Source: CAWECB01 sp963807465 (GTDB lineage Bacteria > Patescibacteriota > Minisyncoccia > Minisyncoccales > Minisyncoccaceae). Taken from it: a DNA stretch of 64,000 nucleotides. Below, piece by piece: positions 34,442 through 42,642 of this stretch. A model generated the notes under the pieces. The model was given only the letters and a program-made list of their open reading frames with translations, had not been told where the DNA came from and searched no databases. Each line of letters begins with the position of its first letter. Position 1 is the first letter of the stretch. The stretch lies in contig CAWECB010000002.1 of NCBI GenBank assembly GCA_963807465.1, positions 136,180 to 200,179 on the forward strand. Direction: 5' to 3'. Position numbers and translations under genes: made by a program.

Positions 34442-35959
34442 TTACGACAGCATAATTAATGGGTCTTTAGAGAGTATCTGGTTGGCCTCGTCAACCAATT
34501 CTTTGAGTAATTCCTTGACGGTTGTAATTCTGTCGATTCTCCACGCATTCGCACCGGAAAAAACAAGGCCGTTCTCGATGTCTCCCTTTCTCGCATTCTC
34601 AAGAGCCTTCAAGATGCAATAGCTTTTGTCGCACGTAGGACCGATACAACCTTCGCATTCGCGCGGATTGGGTGTTGGCGCAGTACCCGCTATAATCTTC
34701 TCGACGAACGGAGTTTTTATGGCCCTACCAGGCAAACCGACCGGAGAATGGATAATGACAATGTCTTCCGCCTTTGAATTGATATACATTTCTTTGAATC
34801 TCTTACTCGCATCGCATTCTTCGGTGACGACAAAACGGGTCGCCATCTGAACCCCCTTCGCTCCGGCCCTGAGCATGTCGACAATATCTTTCCCGTTAAA
34901 TATCCCGCCCGCCGCGATTACCGGAATCTTTACTGTTTCCACGACTTCCTTGATTATATCTATAGTCTTCCTAAAAGGATGCCCTTCAGGAAATCCCAAA
35001 TGCCCTCCGGCATCGCACCCTTCGACCACTACGGCCGAAGCGCCAGCATCCTCCGCTTTCTTGGCTACCTTGGCGGATGAGGCCATGGCAAAAATTGGAA
35101 CATTATTTTTACTTGCCATCTCAAAAATATCTTGCCTAAACCCGGCCCCTTGGATTATAAGATCTATCTTCTCTTCTATCGCCGCGGTAACTAATTCTTT
35201 GAAGTGTCCCACTACTCCCATGATATTTATACCTATCGCCCCCTCTCCTTTGGATATTTCCCTTGCCTTCCTAATTTCGTCTTTTACCTCCTGAGGATCT
35301 TTCATCCCCGAAACGGCTATAATTCCGACTCCTCCTTCTTTTGCTACGTTTCCGGCTAGATTGTGCAAAGAAACTCTTACCGCCATGCCACCCTGGATAA
35401 TGGGAAGCTTACTGAATATGTTCTTTATCTTAAGCGACGGAAGACTAAACATCTTTACTGGTTTTTTCCCCCCTTCGCCACCCTGCCTATTCTTGATTTC
35501 AAGGAAATCCTTCTTCATCTCCTCCTTGTCCAATATGGCTACACTAAACCTGACTTCGCATTTCCTATCCTCATTAACGTATGCTTCTCCCACAAAATTA
35601 GCAATCTTGTCGGCATGTATCTCCAAGAGCTTGACTTTGTATTTAATCCTGTCTCCGGGAAGTATGGGCTCGTAGAATAAAGCGCTCCTTACTTGATAAG
35701 CCAACAAATGTTTCTTCTTGTTGTCTTTTCCTATCTTTTCTCTTAAAAGTATCGTTCCTGTCTGGGCGATCCCCTCGACGGTCAAGACTCCTGGCATTAT
35801 GGGAAAATCAACGAAATGGCCCTTGAAATAGGGGTCAGTAGGAAAAGTTTGCTTGTATCCGATTATGGTATCGCCTTCGATCGATTCGACTTCATCGACC
35901 CAGAGGAAGGGATCGTCGTAGGGAATCAGTTCTTTTATCTGTTCTTTTGAATAGAGCAT
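34442..35959 (-). CDS. Fused 3-hydroxyacyl dehydratase (FabZ-like hot-dog) and FabK-like enoyl reductase
   Basis: Residues ~1-150 form a hot-dog dehydratase: LIPYDDPFLWVDEVESIEGDTIIGYK, then GHFVDFPIMPGVLTVEGIAQTG with the active His and Glu at the FabZ positions. After a linker (~151-172, ending GGKKPVKMF) comes a complete FMN TIM barrel: LPIIQGGMAVRVSLHNLAGNVAKEGGVGIIAVSG, VVEGCDAGGHLGFPEGH and AAGGIFNGKDIVDMLRAGAKGVQMATRF. A Cys-rich insert, CEGCIGPTCDKSYC, near the C-terminus might bind a metal. One polypeptide would both dehydrate and reduce. It starts 108 bases after FabG. Confidence 0.88.
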   Translation of the reverse strand: MLYSKEQIKELIPYDDPFLWVDEVESIEGDTIIGYKQTFPTDPYFKGHFVDFPIMPGVLTVEGIAQTGTILLREKIGKDNKKKHLLAYQVRSALFYEPILPGDRIKYKVKLLEIHADKIANFVGEAYVNEDRKCEVRFSVAILDKEEMKKDFLEIKNRQGGEGGKKPVKMFSLPSLKIKNIFSKLPIIQGGMAVRVSLHNLAGNVAKEGGVGIIAVSGMKDPQEVKDEIRKAREISKGEGAIGINIMGVVGHFKELVTAAIEEKIDLIIQGAGFRQDIFEMASKNNVPIFAMASSAKVAKKAEDAGASAVVVEGCDAGGHLGFPEGHPFRKTIDIIKEVVETVKIPVIAAGGIFNGKDIVDMLRAGAKGVQMATRFVVTEECDASKRFKEMYINSKAEDIVIIHSPVGLPGRAIKTPFVEKIIAGTAPTPNPRECEGCIGPTCDKSYCILKALENARKGDIENGLVFSGANAWRIDRITTVKELLKELVDEANQILSKDPLIMLS

Positions 35960-36067
35960 GATTTTTTTGATTTTAGAACACTTAAAAAACGGTAAAACGT
36001 TTTTATCAAGATAATTTTAATCTATTTGGCTCCAATATTCATAAAACTTGGGGCACCTTATATTTTA

Positions 36068-36808
36068 TTATATCGCCAATCCACCGTCAATATTAACCAC
36101 TGAGCCAGTGATGAAGGATGCTTCGCTTGATGCGAGGAATGCAACGGCATTCGCAACCTCTTCCGGCTTACCAAACCTCCCCAAAGAGGTCAGCTTCTTC
36201 ACCATCACCTTCATTTCTTCGGGAATACTTTCGGCCATCTTGGTCTCGATGAATCCGGGTGCGACAGCATTTATCCTTACATTGAACCTGCCGACTTCCT
36301 TTGATAGGGCTTTAGTAAAGCCGATGATGCCCGCTTTGGCGGCGGCATAATTGGTCTGGCCGAAATTACCTCTTTGCCCGACTATGGAAGAAACATTGAC
36401 AATGTTTCCTTGGCTTTGGATTAACAATGGCAATGTAGCTTTGGCGCAATTGAATATTCCGGTCAAATTTATATCTATCACCCTTTGCCACTCGTCTTTC
36501 GTCATTTTGGCCAAAGTTCTATCCTGATTGATTCCCGCATTGTTTACTAAAACGTCCATCCCGCCGAATTGATTCTGTATTTCGCCAACCATCTTTTCCA
36601 CGTCTTCAAGCTTTGAAACGTCGGCGAAGAAATATCCGGCTATCCCTCCAGCACCTTCAATCTCTTCTTTGGTTTTCTTCAGATTTTCTTCCTGCGAAGG
36701 AATATCGTTTAATGCCACTTTGGCTCCTAAAGAAGCGAGTTTTAAAGCGATGACTTTGCCTATTCCCTGCGAAGCTCCGGTTACTAGAACCACCTTGTTT
36801 TTGAACAT
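36068..36808 (-). CDS. fabG: 3-Oxoacyl-(ACP/CoA) reductase
   Basis: An SDR that reduces 3-ketoacyl thioesters with NADPH. TGASQGIGKVIAL is the dinucleotide loop, NNAGINQDRTLAKMTKDEW the Asn motif, NVSSIVGQRGNFGQTNYAAAKAG the Ser-Tyr-Lys catalytic set, and ASFITGSVVNIDGG the tail. All residues of the Asn-Ser-Tyr-Lys tetrad are present. Length 246 is standard. It sits between the DUF35-DUF362 gene and the dehydratase-reductase fusion, exactly where the second step of elongation would be. Substrate carrier (ACP or CoA) cannot be read from the sequence. Confidence 0.92.
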   Translation of the reverse strand: MFKNKVVLVTGASQGIGKVIALKLASLGAKVALNDIPSQEENLKKTKEEIEGAGGIAGYFFADVSKLEDVEKMVGEIQNQFGGMDVLVNNAGINQDRTLAKMTKDEWQRVIDINLTGIFNCAKATLPLLIQSQGNIVNVSSIVGQRGNFGQTNYAAAKAGIIGFTKALSKEVGRFNVRINAVAPGFIETKMAESIPEEMKVMVKKLTSLGRFGKPEEVANAVAFLASSEASFITGSVVNIDGGLAI

Positions 36809-36873
36809 ATGTTATGCAAAATAAAGAATATTGCTTCCGATTAAAAATTGGGAACAAAATCTTTTATTTTGGA

Positions 36874-37902
36874 TTAGAAAACTTCCGCATTATATTTAAC
36901 TTCTCTTATTTCCCTTCCGACGACCTTAATGTCTTCAACGTTAATATCTTTTAAAATTTCGGGAACGGCATTCGCGGTCGCAACCTCATTAAACACCCTG
37001 TCTACATGTAATGCATTTTTTCCGGATATAATCAGCCCCATGAATGTGGCCAACTTGTTCCCCCTTTTGACGAATTCCGCCTCTCCCAGAGTCAAAACAT
37101 TCAAAGTCGATTTTTCCAACTCCTCCGCAATGTCTTTATCGGAAGACAGATACTTCAAACCCGAATAATTCTCTTTTTTGAGCATCCTGAACATATTTTC
37201 CGTCGCGGAAGCCTTGTCCATCTTCAAAATTGAAAGATTTAAGACCAAATTCGCTTTTATAACTTCTTCCGAAATCTCAAGTTCTCCCTGCTTCACAAAA
37301 TTTGTTTTCGATAGATCCAAAGGGATGATATTCCTCTTCAAGCAAACATCCAAAAGTCCCGATTTCTGGGCCGAGGCCTCAATCGGAATCTCATCAAAAC
37401 TCTGCGTTCCTACTTTTAAATTCTCTAGTCTTATCCCTTTTTCAAAAAGTAAATCCAATACCGCCTTCAAGAATTCCGGCGAGGTATTATCCCTAAAATA
37501 TGTGTGGTTCGGAGAAATTAGAGTCGGCAAGACTAAAACTTTTGAATTTTCATCCAAGCTCAATCCTCCTAATAATTCCTCCGTTCTTTCTATTGCTTCT
37601 GGAATATCATACTTGATTCTCCATACGACAACCGCATCCTTGCCTGAATTGAATCTCACCTCATCTCCAACCTTAAATTCCTTAACAGACTTATGCACCC
37701 ACCTGTTCCCATTGTTATCCTCCAAAACTAGCAAGAAGTACGGAGTTTGCGGATGGAAAAGTGTCGGAATATCCACTTTTGACACTCCGATGACTTTTGC
37801 TCCTTCGCCTTTCATTTTTAGGATATCGACAAAACAATACGGGCAGGTTTTGACCGGTTGCTGCCATATCCTTTCGCATTTTGGGCACTTATAAAAAGCC
37901 AT
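36874..37902 (-). CDS. DUF35 (rubredoxin-like/OB-fold) fused to DUF362
   Basis: The first 35 residues form a zinc ribbon, YKCPKCERIWQQPVKTCPYC, as in DUF35_N. Residues ~36-95 form the OB-fold (VIGVSKVDIPTLFHPQTPYFLLVLEDNNGNRW). The remaining ~240 residues match DUF362 (VLPTLISPNHTYFRDNTSPEFLKAVLD, IIPLDLSKTNFVKQGELEISEEVI, ATFMGLIISGKNALHVDRV). In archaea DUF35 proteins scaffold thiolase and HMG-CoA synthase. Here DUF35 is fused to DUF362 and lies 11 bases after a thiolase gene, so it probably serves that thiolase. The DUF362 role is unknown. Confidence 0.75.
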   Translation of the reverse strand: MAFYKCPKCERIWQQPVKTCPYCFVDILKMKGEGAKVIGVSKVDIPTLFHPQTPYFLLVLEDNNGNRWVHKSVKEFKVGDEVRFNSGKDAVVVWRIKYDIPEAIERTEELLGGLSLDENSKVLVLPTLISPNHTYFRDNTSPEFLKAVLDLLFEKGIRLENLKVGTQSFDEIPIEASAQKSGLLDVCLKRNIIPLDLSKTNFVKQGELEISEEVIKANLVLNLSILKMDKASATENMFRMLKKENYSGLKYLSSDKDIAEELEKSTLNVLTLGEAEFVKRGNKLATFMGLIISGKNALHVDRVFNEVATANAVPEILKDINVEDIKVVGREIREVKYNAEVF

Positions 37903-37913
37903 AAGTTTATATA

Positions 37914-39038
37914 TTAACTAACCTTTTTAAAAATGTGAACTGTTATGCTTCCTCCAGCCCCTCCGATATTGTGCGTGAGCCCTATTTTAACATCAGGAAC
38001 CTGTCTGTCCCCGCATTTGCTCCTCAATTGGTTCACGATTTCGTAAATCTGCGCCAAGCCGGTAGCCGAAATCGGATGGCCTTTGGCTTTAAGTCCTCCA
38101 GAAGTATTAATCGGCATCTCTCCTCCTAGATTAATCTTCCCCGACCTTATAAGTTCCTGCCCTTTTCCTTCTTCAGCAAAACCCAAGTCCTCGTATGAAA
38201 TGAGTTCGACCGAAGTGAAAGCATCGTGTATTTCGGCAACGTCAATATCCTTGGGAGTAATCCCCGCTTGAGCGTATGCCTTTCCCGCAGCTAGTTTCGT
38301 CGCTTTGAAATGGGTGATGTCTTTCCTTCCGAAAGTTAGAAGATAATCGGTTGCAAAACCGGAACCGACTACTTCGATATCCGATTTTTCTTGCGAAACG
38401 ATCACCGCCGCTCCTCCATTGACCGAAAGAGAGCAATCCATCAATCTAAGTGGCGAAGAAACAACTGGGGAATTCTTTATCTTTTCCAATTCCAGCGGCT
38501 TTTTGTAGAAGTATGCCTTGGGATTCAAAGCTGCATGAGTATGGTTCTTGAAAGCGACCAATGACAAATCATCCATAGTTGCCCCGTATTTATCCATGTA
38601 CATCTGCCATATGAGTGCGTTCTGAGTGGGAAACAGCGTTCCTTCCGTCTGCTCAATAACTCTTTCCGCCGCGGACAAGATATAATCGGTAACGGCTTCG
38701 CTCTGGTTGTCAACCAGCTTCTCTCCGGCCAGAACCAAAATATTCTTAAATTCATCCAAGTGCAAAGCGGTCCAGAAAGCGACCCCGCCCCCTCCACAAA
38801 CCGAGGGAACCTCGATTATGGGTACGTTGGTCTTAAATAGGTCCGAAAGGAAAGAAATCTTGTGCGTCTGATGTTCTCCGCCCGCAGCGCTGGACATCCC
38901 GGTAAAAACAATGGCTTCGATTTGAGAAATATCCATTTTGGCGTCCTGTAGTGCCTCCAGGGCCGCTTCGTACGCAAAAGCCCACCAAGGCTTCTGTGAA
39001 TAGTCGAATTTGGTCATTCCGACGCCCTTAATATACAT
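37914..39038 (-). CDS. Thiolase superfamily acyltransferase (SCP-x/archaeal type)
   Basis: A 374-residue thiolase-fold enzyme. The nucleophilic Cys is in VPSVCGGGGVAFW (residue ~80), the proximal His in GGLKAKGHPISATGLAQ, and the C-terminal HNIGGAGGSITVHIF corresponds to the HNLGG box of SCP-x/archaeal thiolases, which lack the second Cys of biosynthetic thiolases. DIDVAEIHDAFTSVELISYEDLG is another family mark. It heads a run with DUF35, FabG, dehydratase and enoyl reductase, so it is the best candidate for the C-C bond-forming step. Whether it is Claisen-condensing or decarboxylative is open. Confidence 0.88.
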   Translation of the reverse strand: MYIKGVGMTKFDYSQKPWWAFAYEAALEALQDAKMDISQIEAIVFTGMSSAAGGEHQTHKISFLSDLFKTNVPIIEVPSVCGGGGVAFWTALHLDEFKNILVLAGEKLVDNQSEAVTDYILSAAERVIEQTEGTLFPTQNALIWQMYMDKYGATMDDLSLVAFKNHTHAALNPKAYFYKKPLELEKIKNSPVVSSPLRLMDCSLSVNGGAAVIVSQEKSDIEVVGSGFATDYLLTFGRKDITHFKATKLAAGKAYAQAGITPKDIDVAEIHDAFTSVELISYEDLGFAEEGKGQELIRSGKINLGGEMPINTSGGLKAKGHPISATGLAQIYEIVNQLRSKCGDRQVPDVKIGLTHNIGGAGGSITVHIFKKVS

Positions 39039-39088
39039 ATATAATAGTAGTTAATAGTTATTGCCGTGGGTTTGTCCACAGCATAAAT

Positions 39089-39094
39089 ATTATA
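39089..39094 (-). promoter_or_regulatory. Candidate -10 box upstream of the thiolase/lipid cluster
   Basis: On the minus strand a TATAAT lies about 50 bases before the thiolase start, in the 179-base gap that separates the lipid cluster from the exported-protein genes. No good -35 is visible at 16-18 bases, so the call is tentative. No other structured element is seen in this gap. Confidence 0.35.
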
Positions 39095-39217
39095 CCTTTA
39101 AAACAGCCAAAAAGGTATATTGACATATATAAAAAAGGTTGTTTGGAGATATTCTCAATTAATCGTCCAGACAGTAAAATTAAGAAAGGGAGAAGGCGGC
39201 TTGTCTTGCTTTTTTAT

Positions 39218-40663
39218 TCATGTGTTCAGCTTCAGATCAGAAATTATTTGCTGATTAAGAACATCTTTAAGTGAACTCCAAGGTAGGATCACCTCTTGCA
39301 TCCCCGCGGCATAAGGACCGACTTGGTAAGGGTTGAGGTAAAAAACTATCGTATCCTTGTTAATAGTAAATGCTTCGAAGTTCCCTTCTTGAGGTCCGGC
39401 TCCTTCTTGAATCCAGTCATCGTTGGTAAATGGGCTGTCTTTGTTTATCTTTGATAAATACTGAATAGATTTATCCGAAATGTATTTGACGTAGTCTTTA
39501 TCCTTGTCGAAAATATCCGATAAACCCAGAACTTTCTCGTTTTTCAAATCATAGTTGAAACCGTAGGAGATATCGGCCGAGGGGGACTCTCCGGTGTATT
39601 CATCAGCTTCAAACCTTATGCTTACGAAATCGCCGTTCAGCTCATAGGGATCATAGAATATCTTCAAAGTGTTCTCTCCCTGCCAAGCATCAGGCTTGCC
39701 GACCGACTGTTTGAAATTAGAAATTATTTTTTCAACAAAATCATTAATTGCCAAATCAATTTTTCCGTTTTCCACCGCTCCGATAAGTGGCGTCATTGCT
39801 TCTATCGAGTAATTGCTACCCGCCTCCTTACTGGTCTCCGGAAATATATATGGCTTTGTTATCTTAAAAGTAGTTTTGATGTTTGGAATATCCGAAATAA
39901 AACCGACGTATTCTTCTGTGGGCTGCTTATCCTGAGCCGAAGAATCGGGCGAGTTGATTAGGGTAAAATAATTTGCATTATCTCTTCCAAGATAATTATC
40001 CTTTACCGAACTTACCTGATTTTCCCAGGACGAAGAAGGAACAACCTCTATCTTGAAGAGGTTTGCGGCATAGCCTTGAGAGTTATAATCAAAAGATACA
40101 TACTTTATTCCGTTCCCGCCATTTTCATTGCTGACCACATATTTACCATCCCAAGACTTAGGAAGCGTAAGCGAAAAATTATAATCCTGATTTTCGTAAG
40201 TAATCGTATCAACATTTCCCTTTTCGCACTTGCCGTTGTACAAATCCCAGACATTACAAACCTTGCCGTTAAAGAAAGAGCAGGTTCCATTCTCCAGTTC
40301 GACTTTTTCGCTTATTACCTCGTACTTACCTCCGAGGATAGCACAGTATACGGCGGCATCGGTAATATATCCCGTAACTTTCACTCCTCCGGCCGGACAT
40401 TCCCCGTTATATAATGCCCACTCTTCGCATTGCTTATTGTCTTCAAAGATGCACACTCCGTATTCGGATCCATCTCCCCTCTTCTTTATCTCGAGCTTGC
40501 CACCCTTATCGGAACAATTTTGGGAAGCAGGATTGGCTATTGCGCTCGGACTCTTGAAAACGACCTCGCTTATCTTTTTCTGGAAGAAGTAAACCGCCCC
40601 TAGAATAATTAGAAGAATTATTACGGCTACGACCAAATATCTTTTTTTTCTTCTCTTCTTCAT
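39218..40663 (-). CDS. Membrane-anchored protein with two DUF333 repeats and a DUF3298 domain
   Basis: After a basic start and one membrane helix (YLVVAVIILLIILGAVYFF), residues ~38-135 hold two DUF333-like units: ANPASQNCSDKGGKLEIKKRGDGSEYGVCIFEDNKQCEEWALYNG-type and a repeat with AAVYCAILGGKYEVI...CNVWDLYNGKC. These Cys-rich modules occur in putative haemolysins and lipoproteins. The C-terminal ~120 residues match DUF3298/RsiV (YGFNYDLKNEKVLGLSDIF, DTIVFYLNPYQVGPYAAG), a domain that binds lysozyme in RsiV. A surface sensor or binding protein is a fair inference. It lies one base from capA. Confidence 0.7.
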   Translation of the reverse strand: MKKRRKKRYLVVAVIILLIILGAVYFFQKKISEVVFKSPSAIANPASQNCSDKGGKLEIKKRGDGSEYGVCIFEDNKQCEEWALYNGECPAGGVKVTGYITDAAVYCAILGGKYEVISEKVELENGTCSFFNGKVCNVWDLYNGKCEKGNVDTITYENQDYNFSLTLPKSWDGKYVVSNENGGNGIKYVSFDYNSQGYAANLFKIEVVPSSSWENQVSSVKDNYLGRDNANYFTLINSPDSSAQDKQPTEEYVGFISDIPNIKTTFKITKPYIFPETSKEAGSNYSIEAMTPLIGAVENGKIDLAINDFVEKIISNFKQSVGKPDAWQGENTLKIFYDPYELNGDFVSIRFEADEYTGESPSADISYGFNYDLKNEKVLGLSDIFDKDKDYVKYISDKSIQYLSKINKDSPFTNDDWIQEGAGPQEGNFEAFTINKDTIVFYLNPYQVGPYAAGMQEVILPWSSLKDVLNQQIISDLKLNT

Positions 40664-40664
40664 A

Positions 40665-41717
40665 TTAATCTTTGATTATTTCTATAATTCCATTTTTAAT
40701 GCTTTCCGACAGGTCTTCGCTTGACTTCTTGGCTAAATCATCGAGAAAAGCCTGCTTGTCTTCACCCTGAATCAAGCTAGGCTGGGATAATCTGTTTTTG
40801 ATAGGATAAAGAGTATAAACCGTCTTGTCGGAATATCTTTCGATTCCCACGGCCAACCCTTCCTGGGTTTCTTCCGAGAAATACTGATCAAAGATGAAGT
40901 TACCCAGAGAATAAAAAATCAATTTCCCCTTATATTCTTCGATATTCTGCACGACGTGAGGATGACCCCCTAATACCACATCAGCCCCGACATCTATAAG
41001 CTCATGAGCCATTTTTTCTTGAGTGGCGGAAGCAACTGTCTTATATTCGTCTCCCCAATGGATTAAAACGACGATGAAAGAATCCGGATTGTAATACCTG
41101 ACCTCGCTAAACGCTCCGACAAGATCGTTATCGGAACAGTTGCTCGGATAGGTTTCATTAACGGCGTAAAAAGAAACATCATCTTTTTGGTACAAATAAT
41201 CTATGTCGCACTTTATGGGATCGCCCGCATAGCCGATTTCATTATCTTTCAATATTTTTTTGGTTTCTTCTAGTCCCGTCGCTCCCGTATCAAGCGTATG
41301 GTTGTTAGCTAGAGAAACTAGCTTGAAATTTCCCTCCTTCAAAGACTCCACGCTCTTGCTGTCAAATGAGAATTTTAGCGAATCATCGGGAAAATCCTTA
41401 GGCTTCTCGCTGATTGGCCCCTCAAGATTACCAACCGCATAATCGAACCCCTTTAAAAAATCTTTAATGGAGTCAATCGGATACGTGAAGCCCATATTTT
41501 TCATCATATCTTCCACTCCGCGGTCAAACATCATATCCCCGACAAAAACAATCTTTTCTTTGGCCTTCTCATCCGGTTTAGGCTGTGAATTAGTCTTTCC
41601 TTGTAGTGGAGCGGAAATGTCTGCCTTGCTCTGACTCAGCTTAAGCCAACCGAGGGTTTGACCGGCAATCAAGAGGGATAAAACTATAAAAATAATGAGA
41701 ATCGGCCTTTTACTCAT
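40665..41717 (-). CDS. CapA family protein (poly-gamma-glutamate synthesis-like metallophosphatase)
   Basis: A calcineurin-like fold with N-terminal anchor (ILIIFIVLSLLIAGQTLGW). Signatures are FVGDMMFDRGVE, NLEGPISEKP, SLANNHTLDTGATGLEETK, VLIHWGDEY, DVVLGGHPHVVQN and LIFYSLGNFIFDQ, i.e. all metal ligand motifs of CapA/PgsA. It probably acts outside the membrane in capsule or polymer metabolism. Length 350 residues. The gene is head-to-head with the plus-strand DUF2090 gene, with a ~60-base divergent promoter region. Confidence 0.85.
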   Translation of the reverse strand: MSKRPILIIFIVLSLLIAGQTLGWLKLSQSKADISAPLQGKTNSQPKPDEKAKEKIVFVGDMMFDRGVEDMMKNMGFTYPIDSIKDFLKGFDYAVGNLEGPISEKPKDFPDDSLKFSFDSKSVESLKEGNFKLVSLANNHTLDTGATGLEETKKILKDNEIGYAGDPIKCDIDYLYQKDDVSFYAVNETYPSNCSDNDLVGAFSEVRYYNPDSFIVVLIHWGDEYKTVASATQEKMAHELIDVGADVVLGGHPHVVQNIEEYKGKLIFYSLGNFIFDQYFSEETQEGLAVGIERYSDKTVYTLYPIKNRLSQPSLIQGEDKQAFLDDLAKKSSEDLSESIKNGIIEIIKD

Positions 41718-41778
41718 AATCTAATTATATCATATCTAGTCCCTTGAGACCATTCAATTTAAGTGTTAATATTATCTT

Positions 41779-42642
41779 ATGATAAAAGAAATGATCATCC
41801 TGCCATTTGACCACCGAACATCTTTTTCCAAGGATATTTTGGGCACTTCCTACAAGCCGGATAAGGAGCAAAGGGAGGAAATAACGAACCTAAAGAAAAT
41901 AATCTTTGAGGGTTTCCTGTCAACCTTGAAAAAACAGAAAAACAAGAAGTCTTTCGCCATTTTAGTCGACGAAGAATACGGCAAAGCCATATTGAAAGAG
42001 GCTAAAAAGAAGAAAATAAAGATATGCCTGCCCGTTGAAAAGAGCGGAAAAGAACAATTGGAGATAGAATACGGAAAATCATTTGGTAAGCACGTAAACG
42101 GCATCCGTCCAGACTTCATTAAAATACTCATAAGGTACAACCCTCTGAACACCGAAACCAACAAGAAGCAGCTGAAAAATCTTGTAAAAATAGACCGATT
42201 CTGTAAAAAAAACAAATACAAGGTTATCTTGGAACTACTGGTTCCTCCAGCCAAGGAAGATTTGCAATGCGCAACCTACGACTCAGATAAGAGAGCCGAA
42301 AGGACCATAGAAGCAATAAAGGACATAAAAGAGAAATTGAAAGTGGCCATCTGGAAGATGGAAGGATTTACGAAGTCGCAGTGGAAAGAAATAATTCCCC
42401 TTGTTTCTAAAAATTCGAGGATAATTTTCCTTGGCCGGGGACAAGACAAAAACAAAGTAGAAAAATGGCTGAGGGATGCCTCGCAATTTAAGGAAATTGT
42501 CGGCTTTGCCATCGGAAGGACGATATTCCTGGAAACCCTAAAAAAATATCATTCTGGAAAAATATCGCGGGATAAAGCAATCGGTGCCATTGCTGAAAAA
42601 TTCGAACACTTCATAACTCTATGGAAAAAAGCAAGGAGATAA
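41779..42642 (+). CDS. DUF2090 aldolase-like protein (IolC C-terminal type)
   Basis: A 287-residue TIM-barrel-like protein matching DUF2090, the domain fused to IolC in some proteobacteria and related to LacD/FBA aldolases. Visible are ILPFDHRTSFSKDIL at the start, AILVDEEYGKAIL, VKILIRYNPLNTETN-like text (here IKILIRYNPLN), VILELLVPP, and VGFAIGRTIFLETLKKYHSG. The Asp in PFDHR and a Lys in the barrel suggest aldolase-type chemistry, but the substrate is unknown. It overlaps the following gene by 22 bases, so the two are coupled. Confidence 0.7.
   Translation: MIKEMIILPFDHRTSFSKDILGTSYKPDKEQREEITNLKKIIFEGFLSTLKKQKNKKSFAILVDEEYGKAILKEAKKKKIKICLPVEKSGKEQLEIEYGKSFGKHVNGIRPDFIKILIRYNPLNTETNKKQLKNLVKIDRFCKKNKYKVILELLVPPAKEDLQCATYDSDKRAERTIEAIKDIKEKLKVAIWKMEGFTKSQWKEIIPLVSKNSRIIFLGRGQDKNKVEKWLRDASQFKEIVGFAIGRTIFLETLKKYHSGKISRDKAIGAIAEKFEHFITLWKKARR

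Noticed and set aside
39089..39130. Full sigma-70 promoter for the lipid cluster
   Set aside because: Only the -10 is convincing; no -35 at proper distance.
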